From contig CM051034.1 of assembly GCA_027627225.1 (NCBI GenBank), forward strand, positions 43,529,548 to 43,593,547: a stretch of DNA of 64,000 nucleotides. The letters are read 5' to 3'. Source of the DNA: Congeria kusceri (lineage: Eukaryota; Mollusca; Bivalvia; Myida; Dreissenidae). Of the stretch, positions 10,990 through 21,957 are shown piece by piece (position 1 is the first letter of the stretch; every line of letters begins with the position of its first letter). The notes below the pieces were generated by a model. It saw only the letters and a list, made by a program, of their open reading frames with translations. It was not told the origin of the DNA and did no database searches. Position numbers and translations under genes: made by a program.

Positions 10990-11160
10990 GTCTCTGATGT
11001 TTTCGTTGAAACTGTTAACAACACGTGAATCACTTACATAAAGTAAATATTGCAGTCTGGTGTACGGAAGTAAGAATGGCCGAATATTAAAGGCGATAGA
11101 CTTTTAATCGGAACGTCCCGGGTTCGAAACCCCGTTTGGACCTTTTTTCGGCGTAGCTGT
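10990..11160 (+). repeat. SINE-like segment with tRNA-type B box
   Basis: TGGCCGAATATTA resembles an A box and GGGTTCGAAACCCC a B box about 45 bp downstream. No 7-bp acceptor stem can be paired, so this is not a functional tRNA. The 60 bp upstream (ACACGTGAATCACttacataaagtaaa) also precedes a second tRNA-like segment at 23045-23110. Confidence 0.45.
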
Positions 11161-12518
11161 CTAAGATCACTTTTGACCTAGATTTCTTGCGATAATTATG
11201 CAGCGGGAACATTAAATGCCAATAGAATTGGGCAAATTTTCTAATTTTAGGGAATGCAAACTTCAAACAATAGTTTAACGTATACCAATAACTGTTGCAT
11301 ACTTTTGAGGATTAAAAATTTACATAATTGTTTACATAAGCGATTAAAATGAAGTTATACACATTTCCTCGACATATACTCTAGAACTGAGGCTAATTAT
11401 GTAACGTATTTTCTCATTGTATGCCATAAACAGAATGCTTTATTCATTCACGTAATGAAATAACTATTTTGTTTAGCCTACATTTATATAAGCGCTACGC
11501 TCTATAAATAGCAATCATGCAATGTTCCCATTCATAAATCTCATTCACAGAGTTGCCGTTCCATGTAGCCCAGTGATTCTAGCGAGTTCTTCACATTCCA
11601 TAAACAGTAGTATCATTCTAACAAAAGCGCACGTAGCTAGAAACATCTGTGTTAATATACTCGTACATGCATCAATAATAGCGTTCAGAGATCATAAACA
11701 TAAAAATTCAAATAAATGGGAAATGTATATTTATAAACTTACTGTTAATTTGAATTAAAATTGTGGTTACGATTTATTAACGATTATGTTGTATATTCAG
11801 TGTGCACAGTGTGTAGCCACTGAAACTCTTTATCAGTAAATACCTGGAATGACCTATATATGATAAGCCCTCTCTGATAGCATTAGCTTTATTCTATTAG
11901 TCTCTGTACTTAAAGTAACATGCCTATGTGTGAATGCGTATAATAACTGTTGTCAACTGATTTATAACTGTGTTATTAATAGAATAATTAAAGAACACAA
12001 CAGATTATTTATAATTACATTTTTCTATCAACTTCTTCAGTAGATATTATTTAATCTGTAAAACGATGCTACATTTTCAATAGATAAAATGTTATGAAAG
12101 AAGATTCGGAATACGTCGAATTTTTATTCGCGTAGCATGAATACACAATTTGCAGTACTAATTATACACAGGAACCCTTGAAATATCATATTTCTACTGA
12201 TATAATTTAAAATCGTCATAGTCTAATGAATGTTTATGTTTGCGTTATCAAAATTAAAGTCTTAACATTTCAAAAATCGCTGAATGTTCCCTGACTATTG
12301 CTTTTTATTGGGATTCACAGCATAAATGCTTATTTGACTTCAAGTCGTTATTATATTAGATAACTTACATGAATGGTATATTACCGGTACTATAAATAAC
12401 TATATAGACTCGTCTGATACATAATAATTTTAATTCATTCCCGAAATTATTTTCTTACATTGTAATTTGATAAATCGGCTTGACAAATTCAGATAACAAT
12501 TATGTTAACCTAAATTAT

Positions 12519-12838
12519 TTTGGTTATTCATATATCACTGGTGGAAACATGGAGCTGTATGATTGGTTTATTCACAGCATATATATTAATGATAATTTTA
12601 TTTAATTTTTAAATTAATAAATTTATCTCAAATTAACTTTTGAGTCCGAGAAGTTTTCTTATAGTGTCCGAAAAATCTGGGGTCCAATAAGTCTCCTAAT
12701 ATTGGTGGGGACCAAAATATCTGGGGTCTGAGAAGTCACGTAACCGATCATTTTGGCCGTCTGTTTAAGTAATTTTTAAATGACATCTCAATATTAATTT
12801 CAACGCCGATTATCTTTGTTAAAGACATTTCTTGTTTA
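12519..12838. repeat. Single arm of a long foldback element
   Basis: The sequence from GGTTATTCATATATCACTGG to AAAGACATTTCTTGTTT matches one arm of the 643-bp palindrome at 26425-27067, including GTCCGAGAAGT, GGTGGGGACC, GTAACCGATCATTTTGGCC and CTCAATATTAAT. Only one arm is present here. Confidence 0.72.
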
Positions 12839-13024
12839 TTTCCTGACTACTTTTCTTGTTATTATACTTGAGCTTTTTAGTTCCGATGCTTAAATCTGCC
12901 AAATAAAGACATTTAATGGCATTCTTCAAAAATGCGAAAATCTGTGAACAAGACCCTGATTTATACGAATTCGTCAAAAAGAAGAACGGGAAGAGGGATG
13001 GAATTTGAAATGTAAATTGGAAAA

Positions 13025-15440
13025 TTTCAGCAAGGACCGCCCTGCCAAAAATATTTTATAGGTGGCGCATTTCTTCGTGCAGAAATCAATACAAGATGTT
13101 TTCCCATGTATGTAAAATTGCGGGTGTGTAGAAAGACCGAAGTCCGCGTAATTACCGAAATCCCCATACATCTCGTCTATTAACATAATTGATTGTTTTT
13201 TCAAGCCAAGCATGTATAACTGTCGCATCATCCTTATTTACGGGTAATTCTGTAATTAATGCAGTGTTTATAGGGCCATTTGGGGCCGAAATTCGGCCCA
13301 ATTCTCGTGCTTAAAAAGAATATATGTTTCCCCTATATTTATCTTAAAATTCCCCTCTGAATGTAAGCTTTATTTTTTTTTTAACTTGACCAAAATCGGA
13401 CAAAAATTGACTAAGATAGATGAATTTTCGTCATACCAAGTTTGTACATAATCTAAGTTATAATTTGTAGCAAAACAGTTCAATCATAATATATGATAAA
13501 GTAGAATATAAAAATGTAATAATGCTTTTCTAAAAAAAAATTCCCCTTTTGCCGTAAAATTCCCCATCTGAAAGGCCCTGCCACCTTTCCCCCAATGGTG
13601 AAAAAAAAACACGGTAGCTTTGCATAGCTTATATTACTAATAATTATATTGTGGACATATTTACCCTTATATTACTAATAATTATATTGTGGACATATTT
13701 ACCCTTATATTACTAATAATTATATTGTGGACATATTTACCCTTATATTACTAATAATTATATTGTGGACATATTTACCCTTATATTACTAATAATTATA
13801 TTGTGGACATATTTACTCTTATATTACTAATAAGTATATTGTGGACATATTTACCCTTATATTACTAATAAGTATATTGTGGACATATTTACCCTTATAT
13901 TACTAATAATTATATTGCGGACATATTTACCCTTATATTACTAATAATTATATTGCGGACATATGTACCCTTATATTACTAATAATTATATTGCGGACAT
14001 ATTTACCCTTATATTACTAATAATTATATTGCGGACATATTTACCCTTATATTACTAATAATTATATTATGGACATATTTACCCTTATATTACTAATAAT
14101 TATATTGCGGACATATTTACCCTTATATTACTAATAATTATATTGTGGACATATTTACCCTTATATTAATAATAATTATATTGTGGACATATTTACTCTT
14201 ATATTACTAATAAGTATATTGTGGACATATTTACCCTTATATTACTAATAATTATATTGCGGACATATTTACCCTTATATTACTAATAATTATATTGAGG
14301 ACATATGTACCCTTATATTACTAATAATTATATTGCGGACATATTTACCCTTATATTACTAATAATTATATTGCGGACATATTTACCCTTATATTACTAA
14401 TAATTATATTATGGACATATTTACCCTTATATTACTAATAATTATATTGCGGACATATTTACCCTTATATTACTAATAATTATATTGTGGACATATTTAC
14501 CCTTATATTACTAATAATTATATTGTGGACATATTTACCCGTATATTACGTATTTTCAACGCTTATGCCTTGATAGAAGTAGTACTAATCATTATCTAAT
14601 CATATAGCTTGAAAATAAGTTATGTTTACCATTATCGAGAGCAGAATGGTGTGATGTGTAAGGGATTTCGGTAAAAATGCATTTAATATTTCTTGAAACA
14701 ACTTAAGGGAGTTCGGTAACTGGACGCTGAAAATCACAGATATCTCCCCTCGTAATTACTGAAATCCCTGTTTATTAACGTACACAACATTTTAAACCGT
14801 TTTAGAATTAAAAGCTATGCATATATATATTAATTTATAAATAAAGATTTGCACCCTGAAGCATATGTACTTTGTTTCAATCGCAACTGCAGTCATCAGT
14901 GGTTACGACTGACTGAAAACCCGTGAATGTTTAAAGACTTATATAATTTTACAGAAAAGTCTAATCCGTTTGTAATTACCGAAATCCCTTTAATAAATTA
15001 ATGCACCGCATCATATTGACCATATGAAAGGTATGCACATTTATATGACTTATCACATAAACATTTGCATCTTAAATTGATTTTATGCTTTATACATTTT
15101 ATATTACTTTAAACCAAAATAAGAAAGGGATTACTGCAAACAAGGGAGAAACGTAATCGCGATCGTTATTACCGAAATTCCTTTATATGATAAATCTTAC
15201 ATTTAACTAATACAAGACACGCATCATTTTCCCTTTTAAGTAGCTTTTTTTCTTTTAAAAATACATTCAATAGTTAATACTACTTAAATTTAACAAACAT
15301 AAAAAGCGATTTCGGTAATTACGGGGATTTCGCGTATTTTACGTACCGATTTAATAAATTTTAATTACGAAGATGGCCGAGTATTAGGGGAAATCGTGCC
15401 ATCTATGAAACATTTTTGGCAGGACGGTCCAGCATATTAT
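13025..15440. mobile_element. Possible TIR element enclosing the 38-bp satellite
   Basis: GGACCGCCCTGCCAAAAATA at about 13035 and the inverted match TTTTTGGCAGGACGGTCC at about 15411 lie either side of the satellite. A GTAATTACCGAAATCCCC word is just inside each end, also inverted. The arms are imperfect and I see no target duplication. A non-autonomous element that acquired a minisatellite is the likeliest reading, with two independent insertions as the alternative. Confidence 0.4.
13627..14550 (+). repeat. 38-bp satellite array, about 24 copies, with higher-order repeat
   Basis: The unit begins TTATATTACTAATAATTATA and ends TTGTGGACATATTTACCC, 38 bp in all. Variants are ordered: copies 5-14 carry in sequence TACTC, AAGT, AAGT, GCGG, GCGG+ATGT, GCGG, GCGG, ATGG, GCGG, GTGG. 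Copies 15-23 repeat the same order with one AAGT copy missing and one GAGG substitution. A block of 9-10 units was therefore duplicated as a whole. There is no coding capacity. Confidence 0.95.
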
Positions 15441-15779
15441 TTTACAATTTTAAAAATAAATTTTTTAATTCTATCTAATTTTCCGTATTAATTCGTAAAT
15501 GAATTGTATACATTCATCAAATATGTATACATATATTGCTTCTAATACTATAAGTATTTTTCTTCTAAAATCTTGTTAAGTTTAATAATAAATGCCCAAT
15601 GTTTCATTTAAAACTAGACTTTGAAAAGATGGAACTAATGTCTTTACAGATGTGATGCTGACTATGTAAATACAGTCGGGAGTAAGCAAGCCATGTACAA
15701 GATGACAGTATGTTGTAAACACTAAAGTAGTTTCAATGTACCAAAAGACACTTTGAATAAAAGAAAGAGTAGCTACTCT
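14551..15779. other. Spacer with recurring TACCGAAATCCC words
   Basis: No gene is seen. The word GTAATTACCGAAATCCC, or close variants in either orientation, occurs near 14665, 14752, 14973, 15168 and 15308, as well as at 13148 on the other side of the satellite. From 15445 to 15779 I recognise nothing. Confidence 0.55.
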
Positions 15780-17409
15780 CTAGAAAGAAGCAACTGGAAC
15801 AAAGAATATGTTTTTTTTCAAACTTTCAATTTTCGCCATCATATCTTTTAACATCTGGTCGCTGTGACTGGTCGTTTCAATGACAAACTGTTGAACCTTC
15901 CCGGATCTGGTTTTGTTAGCGTTCTCTTTCTGGAGTTGCAACTCAAATTCCTCCTCTCGCATTTTAATTCTAAACTCTTCATAGGAGATATTGCTTTCAA
16001 AACGCACTCGAGTGGCGTTCTTCAAAATCCTCGTCTCGTAGACCTCTCCAGAATCGTTTACGTATAATTTTTTTCTTCTCTGCTTCATCGATCTCTGCTT
16101 TCCTACTAACCTGCATCAGTAATTCTTCAAGCCGTAAGCCCCATTGTGCTATAGTCTCAGTTACAGAATGTTCTGCTAGCACAAATTTCGACAGCAACGT
16201 GTCCGTACTTGCTACATTGCCGAAATTGTTCTGTAATTCACTCATAATGTCACCAACAGTTGCATCTGTGGACATATGTAACATCTTTGTCTTTGCTTGT
16301 CCCTTTAGAGCTCTCCTTAAATTCTGTTTAATAACTTGCTCGGAATAAATAGGTTTGAAACTGCCAATCTCTAGCTTGAAATCTTCAAACGAGGATTCAT
16401 TTTTCGGTACCGGAAGCTCACCAGAAAACGAACTAATATTCAGTTGGAGGTCTGAAGTATCCTTCCAGTTTTCCGTAGCATGGTAAATATTAAACTTGTC
16501 ACATAGCAACGACTTTTTTCTCTCTAATGCTGCGATTTTCTTTTCGATACTTTTGATTTCACTGCATGTTTTATTGTTTTCGGTATATGTGTTCTCATAA
16601 TGTGAATCATTAATTTCACGCTTATATTCGGGCTGTCTCTCTGAGTTAATTCGTGATTCTTGCATGTCCATTCGCAATTCAAACTGCTTTATCTTTTCCA
16701 TCAATTCTTCTTCCATACTGCGCTATTTCATTTCTCTGTCCAACAGCATTTCGTCTCTCTCATGGTATTTTGTAATAAGGGCGCTTTCCCGCAGCTGCAA
16801 TGCTGTTTCTCTTTCTTCAAGACGTCTGTCTATTTCTCTCTCACTTTGTCTTTGGGCTGCTTCTCTTTCTTCAATTTCAAGTAGCTTCCGCTTCAGTTCC
16901 GACTCTTTTCCTAGCAGTCTTACCCGTTCTGCATCTTGTTCCATGGCGCGATGCTGTTGATCCATTTCTCGTATTTCTTGGTCTATCAAAGACCGCGACA
17001 ATCGAGTGTTGTGTAGGCTTTTCGTTTGAGCGGTTGGCATTTCACAAACATATTCGTCGACGGTTGTTAAAGCATCTACGCCGGAACTTAGACTTTTAAT
17101 TCTACGTCTAAGATCGTTTCTAGACTGTTCAAGAAATTGCCTTAAATCATCGTCGACATGGTCCTCTTGTAGTCGTACGTCAGACTCACGTGAAGGCATG
17201 CTTACTGTAGACTGCTGTATATAATCATTCTCAGCCGTGGTTGAGGGAACGTCATTTAATAACTGACGACGACCTCTCTGCTCTATTAATGATCTTGCTC
17301 TCCTTATTTCACCTAATTCTCTCTCAACATTCTCTCTCCCACTCAGTAGACAAAGGTGTAGAGCAATATATTTACTGCAATGATTTGACAACAACAAACT
17401 ATTCTCCAA
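15780..17409 (-). pseudogene. Decayed retrotransposon Gag-like (PNMA-type capsid) gene
   Basis: Three minus-strand open segments follow each other. The first (17409-16723) is a long charged coiled coil ending in a TAG. The second (16716-15997) continues in the same frame through a coiled coil into a capsid-like region: FSGELPVPKNESSFEDFK, then RRALKGQAKTKM and LQNNFGNVAS. This pattern is typical of Ty3-type Gag and the domesticated PNMA group. The third (16088-15780) carries the expected downstream part (YEEFRIKMREEEFE) in another frame. The gene is thus broken by one in-frame stop and one frameshift near 16000. No protease, RT, integrase or LTR is found around it. It is either a solo Gag remnant or a decayed domesticated Gag gene. 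Confidence 0.7.
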
Positions 17410-18285
17410 TCATTACACTATTTAGAGAAATTATAACTATTGAACAGCGAGGCCTCTTACACTACTCTTTCATTTCCTACCTATCTGTATAGTATCTACA
17501 CATATTATAATTAAAATTAACAAAACACACTATTCACATCAGTAATTATAAACACAAAACTCAGTGCCAAAAATTATTTTACTTTCCGTATATACAACAA
17601 TATTTGTGCAATTTTTTGAATTATTTCCCTTTTTTGCTTCACGACCGTCACGTACAATGGAGCAATGTTCCAAAAATGTCCGAGAACCAAGAGAAAAAAA
17701 CTCTGGCCTAAAACAATGTGTTATTAGTATTATACAAGACTATGGCTCATGCTACGCATGTTCTCTAATGCATGCATTGAATGGCATTGTGTCTTAACAG
17801 GAGTCTCTCATGCAAAACATGCTAGTCAGTTTTTATCCTTGACGTACATTAATATGTCAGGTTTTATTGAGATGCTAATTGGCTCATATAAGGAGGACTT
17901 ACTTCATTATAACAGATGTAATAACTCTCACACTGTACACATTTGCCTAAGGTGGTAGACGTTTCTATATTCAGTTATACATTTTAGTTAAGTGCACTTG
18001 TATACGGTCACTTGTGAAATGAATAGTGTATAAGTATTATTATGACAATGTTAATCCGCCCGCGCATATATAATTATGATCTGAAAGAAGAAATACGGTG
18101 ATATATATGGTGATAAATAATATCTTTTCAAATCACAAATTCAAATACATGTAGGTTTATTTATTGTTAAAATTTTAAATTAGCGAAGGGTCGTAACTAT
18201 TAATGGTGAAATGACAGATTTATGAGTCAGTGGATGTAGCAATACTCACTAATAAAGTATGTTGCGTGTTCTATTTGCATTTCAG
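17410..18285. other. Spacer upstream of gene copy A; no exon 1 found
   Basis: I searched this stretch for a first exon like those of copies B and C (M-x-W-K-signal-peptide-WICYEN) and for their conserved upstream flank. I found neither. No other gene or repeat is recognised. Confidence 0.45.
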
Positions 18286-20152
18286 CTGGTTCAAAGGCTG
18301 TCTCCGGTAGAGAGCAGACAGATCGCGTAAGACAACACCATCCAGGCACAGAGATGAGAGCTTGACTCTCTGCTACAGCGAGAAAGTGGTACGTGTCTAG
18401 TCCCCATTGATAATTGTGTACTTTGTCTTGCCAATAAACATATTGCAGTGACGTAGCTTCTGGAAGTCAATTGAGACTCACGAAATCCTTTCTCAAGCGT
18501 TGATCTGATAATTGTTAGTGAACACATCATTTTAATGATAAATAATCGAGAACGTATGACGAAACAGAACAAAACAACTCTTCTGAAAAAAATAAACAAT
18601 TTCACAATCAATTATATAAAAATATATAATACGGTATCCAAGCCCAGCCGCCCGAATCATAAGATGCATTGGTTTGAACATTCAAAACTCCAACAATTTT
18701 GCATAGATTTCGACGAACTTGAAAGGCGTATTAAACGCAGAAACAAATTTCGTTCTTGGAATGTCGAGTGAACCACCGGGGCATTCCCGACTGTTAACTG
18801 GTTTCTAACCTGTGAGTGGGTCACTTGTCTAATTCATGTCCTCTGCAGTCAGAGGGGATGGCGACTGGGAGGAGTGGGGCGAGTGTGAACGGTGCGCGTC
18901 CAACTGTAACTGGGCCACGTGCGCGCAAACAACCTCGTGGTGCGGATCCAGACCGAGGATCGACCGTGCAGCGACGTGCAGTTTTCAAGTGAGGCAACGA
19001 ACTTTCGTATTTAAAATACTGGCTACATACTTTTATTATTATACTAAGAGTAAACTCTGGTTTGGTAAACGTTTTCGTTTAAATGCTCACATCAAACTTT
19101 TTACATTTAGTAGTGGGTCTCAAAAACGTGATTGTGCAGGAAGATGACATTGGTACGAATTTGCGAGTAAACGTCGTAGCCTTCAACATACTGATAACCG
19201 ATAACCTGTACATCTGTATAATAATGATATGTATTTGATCTTGTCACACAATTTGAGGTTTTGAAAAATATATATTTTGCTTATTCCACGGCCTGATGTA
19301 GTAGTTAATCAGATGTTCTATTCGCATTCACCATTCACCAACCGAACGGCACACGTTGTTACTGCCATACCACTGCACGCTGATGCGCGTTTCAGGCTGT
19401 GAGACGAGTAGCGGCCCAAACGACGTGTACGGCGTTGCGTTCATCTACCTGGAGGAGATAGCCCAGGGCGACCTGCACCGCCATACTGGACGCGCCGTTC
19501 GGACAGGTGTTCGCTGTGGGGCGCACGTGCGCGGCGCAGGTGGTTTCCTGTGCAGAAATGTGCGCAATGTTAAAGTAGGTCATGTGACACCTCTTTAGTG
19601 TTATTATTTAAACGTATCAGAAATTCGATTCGATTTATTAGTTTTAATATAGTTTGTAATGTCAGGTTGATTTCACAAACTTTAAATATAGTTTGTTATG
19701 TCTAGTTGATTTCACAAACTTTAAATATAGTGTGCTATGCCTACTTGATTTCACAAACTTTAAATATAGTTTGTTATGTCTAGTTGATTTCACATACTTA
19801 TATTTACTAGTTTCTAATAAAACAGGACATAAGTAACGGAAATTTGTAAAAAAAAGTGTATGTTCTCATGGTATGAGACAGAATAACATCTCTTCAGAAG
19901 CACTTATAAATATTTAAGGTGTATAAATTGTAATTCATTTGTTTACGATAACATAATCAAAATGGGTTGGTGAATACTTACCCAGGTAATAAAACTTGGG
20001 CTGCCTGTCGTTCCAGTTTAAGCTGCTTCAACTTCCTGCACGTGTACGCTCCCCAGAACCTCCTTCGGCGCCAGGAGACCGGAAGGAGAGGCATGCGAAC
20101 CTACAGATACAACAGGTGCACGGGCCCAAACTTCTGTTGCTGCATGGGATGA
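18286..20152 (+). pseudogene. Copy A of the secreted TSP1/Cys-rich family, broken
   Basis: Four exons match copy B in order, splice phase and spacing: 18286-18388, 18849-18988, 19396-19574 and 20017-20152. The coiled-coil exon is 103 nt in both copies, but here the frame has a TAA and a TGA. The TSP1 exon begins well (DWEEWGECERCASNC) and ends well (TEDRPCSDVQF), but in a different frame; it is 37 nt shorter than in B. The next exon reads GCETSSGPNDVYGVAF and continues homologous to B only after dropping one G in a CAGGGCG run near 19464. The last exon is intact (LSCFNFLHVY to PNFCCCMG, TGA). No signal-peptide exon was found upstream. I infer a duplicated gene that lost function. Confidence 0.85.
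19640..19797 (+). repeat. 39-bp tandem repeat, about 4 copies
   Basis: TTTAAATATAGTTTGTTATG, then TCTAGTTGATTTCACAAAC, repeats at 19681, 19720 and 19759, with a diverged first copy before them. It lies in the last intron of gene copy A. Confidence 0.88.
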
Positions 20153-20448
20153 CGGTTTCTTTGGTTGTTCATTTTGACTGTGTTGTGGATTTCAGCAGTT
20201 TTAATTGTATACCAAAAGTTGCTTAGTTCTTATAGCCGTGTATTACCATTGTGAGATGTGATTTAGCTGGTGCTATTGCGTTTTAAGTTCACGCATTCAC
20301 ACCTTGTGCTGTTACATGTTGTTGGTTTTCATCCTAGTGTTAACAAATATTATGTATTAAGTGTTTATTCCACCGGCATATTGATGCGGGAGGCATGTAG
20401 TGATTGTCCTGTCCGTCCTTCCGTCCGCCCTTCCGTCCGTGACAAGGT
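20153..20448. other. Downstream of copy A; short TCCG-rich microsatellite
   Basis: No gene. A (TCCGTCCG)-type stretch at about 20407-20440 leads directly into the 173-bp tandem repeat. Confidence 0.5.
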
Positions 20449-21115
20449 TAAGTAGATTTTACGTTTCTTCTAGCACCAACACCGCTTACTACAACACTTG
20501 GATACTCACACAGTTGTTGCTTATGACCATTCACCTATCCACCCATATCACTCAAGCTCACTTTGACCTTGACCTTGACCTAATTTGTACTTAGAATAAT
20601 TGAAATGGGCTGTTTCTTGGTTAACTAGATTTTACCGTTTCGTCTAGCGCCAACACCGCTTGCAACAACACTTGGATATTTATACAGTTGCTACTAATGA
20701 CCATTACAAATCCACCCATATCACCTAACCTCACTTTGACCTTGACCTTGACCTAATTTGTACTTAGAATAATTCAAATGGGCTGTTTCTTGGTTAACTA
20801 GATTTTACCGTTTCGTCTAGCGCCAACACCGCTTGCAACAACACGTGGATATTTATACAGTTGCTACTAATGACCATTACAAATCCACCCATATCACCTA
20901 ACCTCACTTTGACCTTGACCTTGACCTAATTTGTACTTAGAATAACGCAAATGGGCTGTTTTTTGGTTTACTAGATTTTACCGTTTCGGCTAGCGCCAAC
21001 TCCGCTTGCTACAACACTTGGATACTTACACAGTTGTTGCTTATAACTATCCCCAATCCACCCATATCACCCAACCTCACTTTAAACTTGACCTTATTTG
21101 GACTAAAAAATGGGC
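20449..21115 (+). repeat. 173-bp tandem repeat, 4 copies, with TGACCT direct repeats
   Basis: Unit starts (TAGATTTTA..GTTTC..CTAGCNCCAAC) occur at about 20449, 20623, 20796 and 20969, an exact 173-bp period after the first. Each of the first three units contains TTTGACCTTGACCTTGACCT; the fourth is diverged and truncated. TGACCT is the reverse complement of AGGTCA, the nuclear-receptor half-site, but such words are also common in bivalve repeats. Confidence 0.9.
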
Positions 21116-21725
21116 TACCCAGCACAAAGGGGAGGGGGGCATGTGTGTTTATCAAACACAGAATCTTGTTTATTACCTGTATCTACGTCTTTTCGTATTG
21201 TCTGTTATGGTACCCATGCATTTGAACTGGAATAATTGTTTCTCAATATACGTTTGTTGTTGTTAATGTTGTTTCTCAATATACGTTTGTTGTTGTTAAT
21301 GTTGTTTCGGAAACTATATACAAATAAAATGATCTGCATTGTATATATTTTGCAATTAAACATAAAAATTAAATAAAACGCGTTGACCAGAAACATGTTT
21401 CGTCCCTTTGCAATGTTTGTTGTATTTTCTTGATTTAAATATCGATGAACGTATTGATTATTTTTGTAGCTTGAAATTGTTAGGAACCGTTAAACTTCAC
21501 ACATTGCTGAATGTCACAAATTCTGATATTCTTTAACAAAACATTGAATTATTGAAATTGTTTTCCAAAATAGTCATATTTGAATTAATCCTTAAAGTTA
21601 TTTTAAAATCAATCAAATGAATTAATTTAAATTTTCTATTTCGTTTGAATATAACGTTAAAACAATATTTTGTTATTCGTACATCAAAAATGTTACAAAC
21701 ATTCTCCGTATATAAGTTCATAATA
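21116..21725. other. Spacer, short 37-bp duplication only
   Basis: TGTTTCTCAATATACGTTTG, then TTGTTGTTAA, occurs twice in tandem at about 21237-21310. Nothing else is recognised. Confidence 0.5.
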
Positions 21726-21957
21726 GGCGTGTCGTAGCAAACCCGGGTTTAATGCATGTGCATAAAGTGTCGTCCCGGATTAGCCTGTGCAGTCCGCACA
21801 GGGTATTAAATCCAGGAAAGCACTTTCCGCCTACAGTGGATTTATATTTAGAAGAGACTTCCTTGAAGCAGAAAATACCATAACAGCGCACTGCACAGGC
21901 TGATCCGGGACGACACTTAACGCACATGCGTTACGCTCGGGTTTTCCACGACATGCC
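21726..21957. mobile_element. MITE with about 65-bp inverted arms
   Basis: The left arm includes GGCGTGTCGTAGCAAACCCG, GTGCATAAAGTGTCGTCCCG and GATTAGCCTGTGCAGT. The right arm is its imperfect inverse (ACTGCACAGGCTGATCCGGG, ACGACACTTAACGCACATGC, CGGGTTTTCCACGACATGCC). The length is 232 bp, non-coding. I recall this arm sequence as abundant in bivalve genomes, which supports the taxonomic guess. Confidence 0.85.

Larger units (their letters stand above)
10326..12957. mobile_element. Possible composite element with AGGGAC..TTCACA inverted ends
   Basis: The left end reads AGGGACCTGTTCACAAATTG and the right end CTGTGAACAAGACCCT. Both ends, and the sequence just inside them, match the compact 368-bp MITE at 32530-32897, where the two ends lie close together. 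This copy would be the same family opened up by later insertions: a dispersed repeat (10535-10950), a tRNA-like segment (about 11070-11150) and one arm of a foldback element (12519-12838). A third, one-sided end is at about 23375-23395. Confidence 0.45.

Noticed and set aside
11070..11150. Functional tRNA gene
   Set aside because: A B-box match exists but no acceptor stem or standard arms can be paired; shared flanks with 23 kb point to a SINE-like repeat.
13627..14550. CRISPR-like array
   Set aside because: Units are contiguous 38-bp repeats without unique spacers, in a eukaryotic genome.
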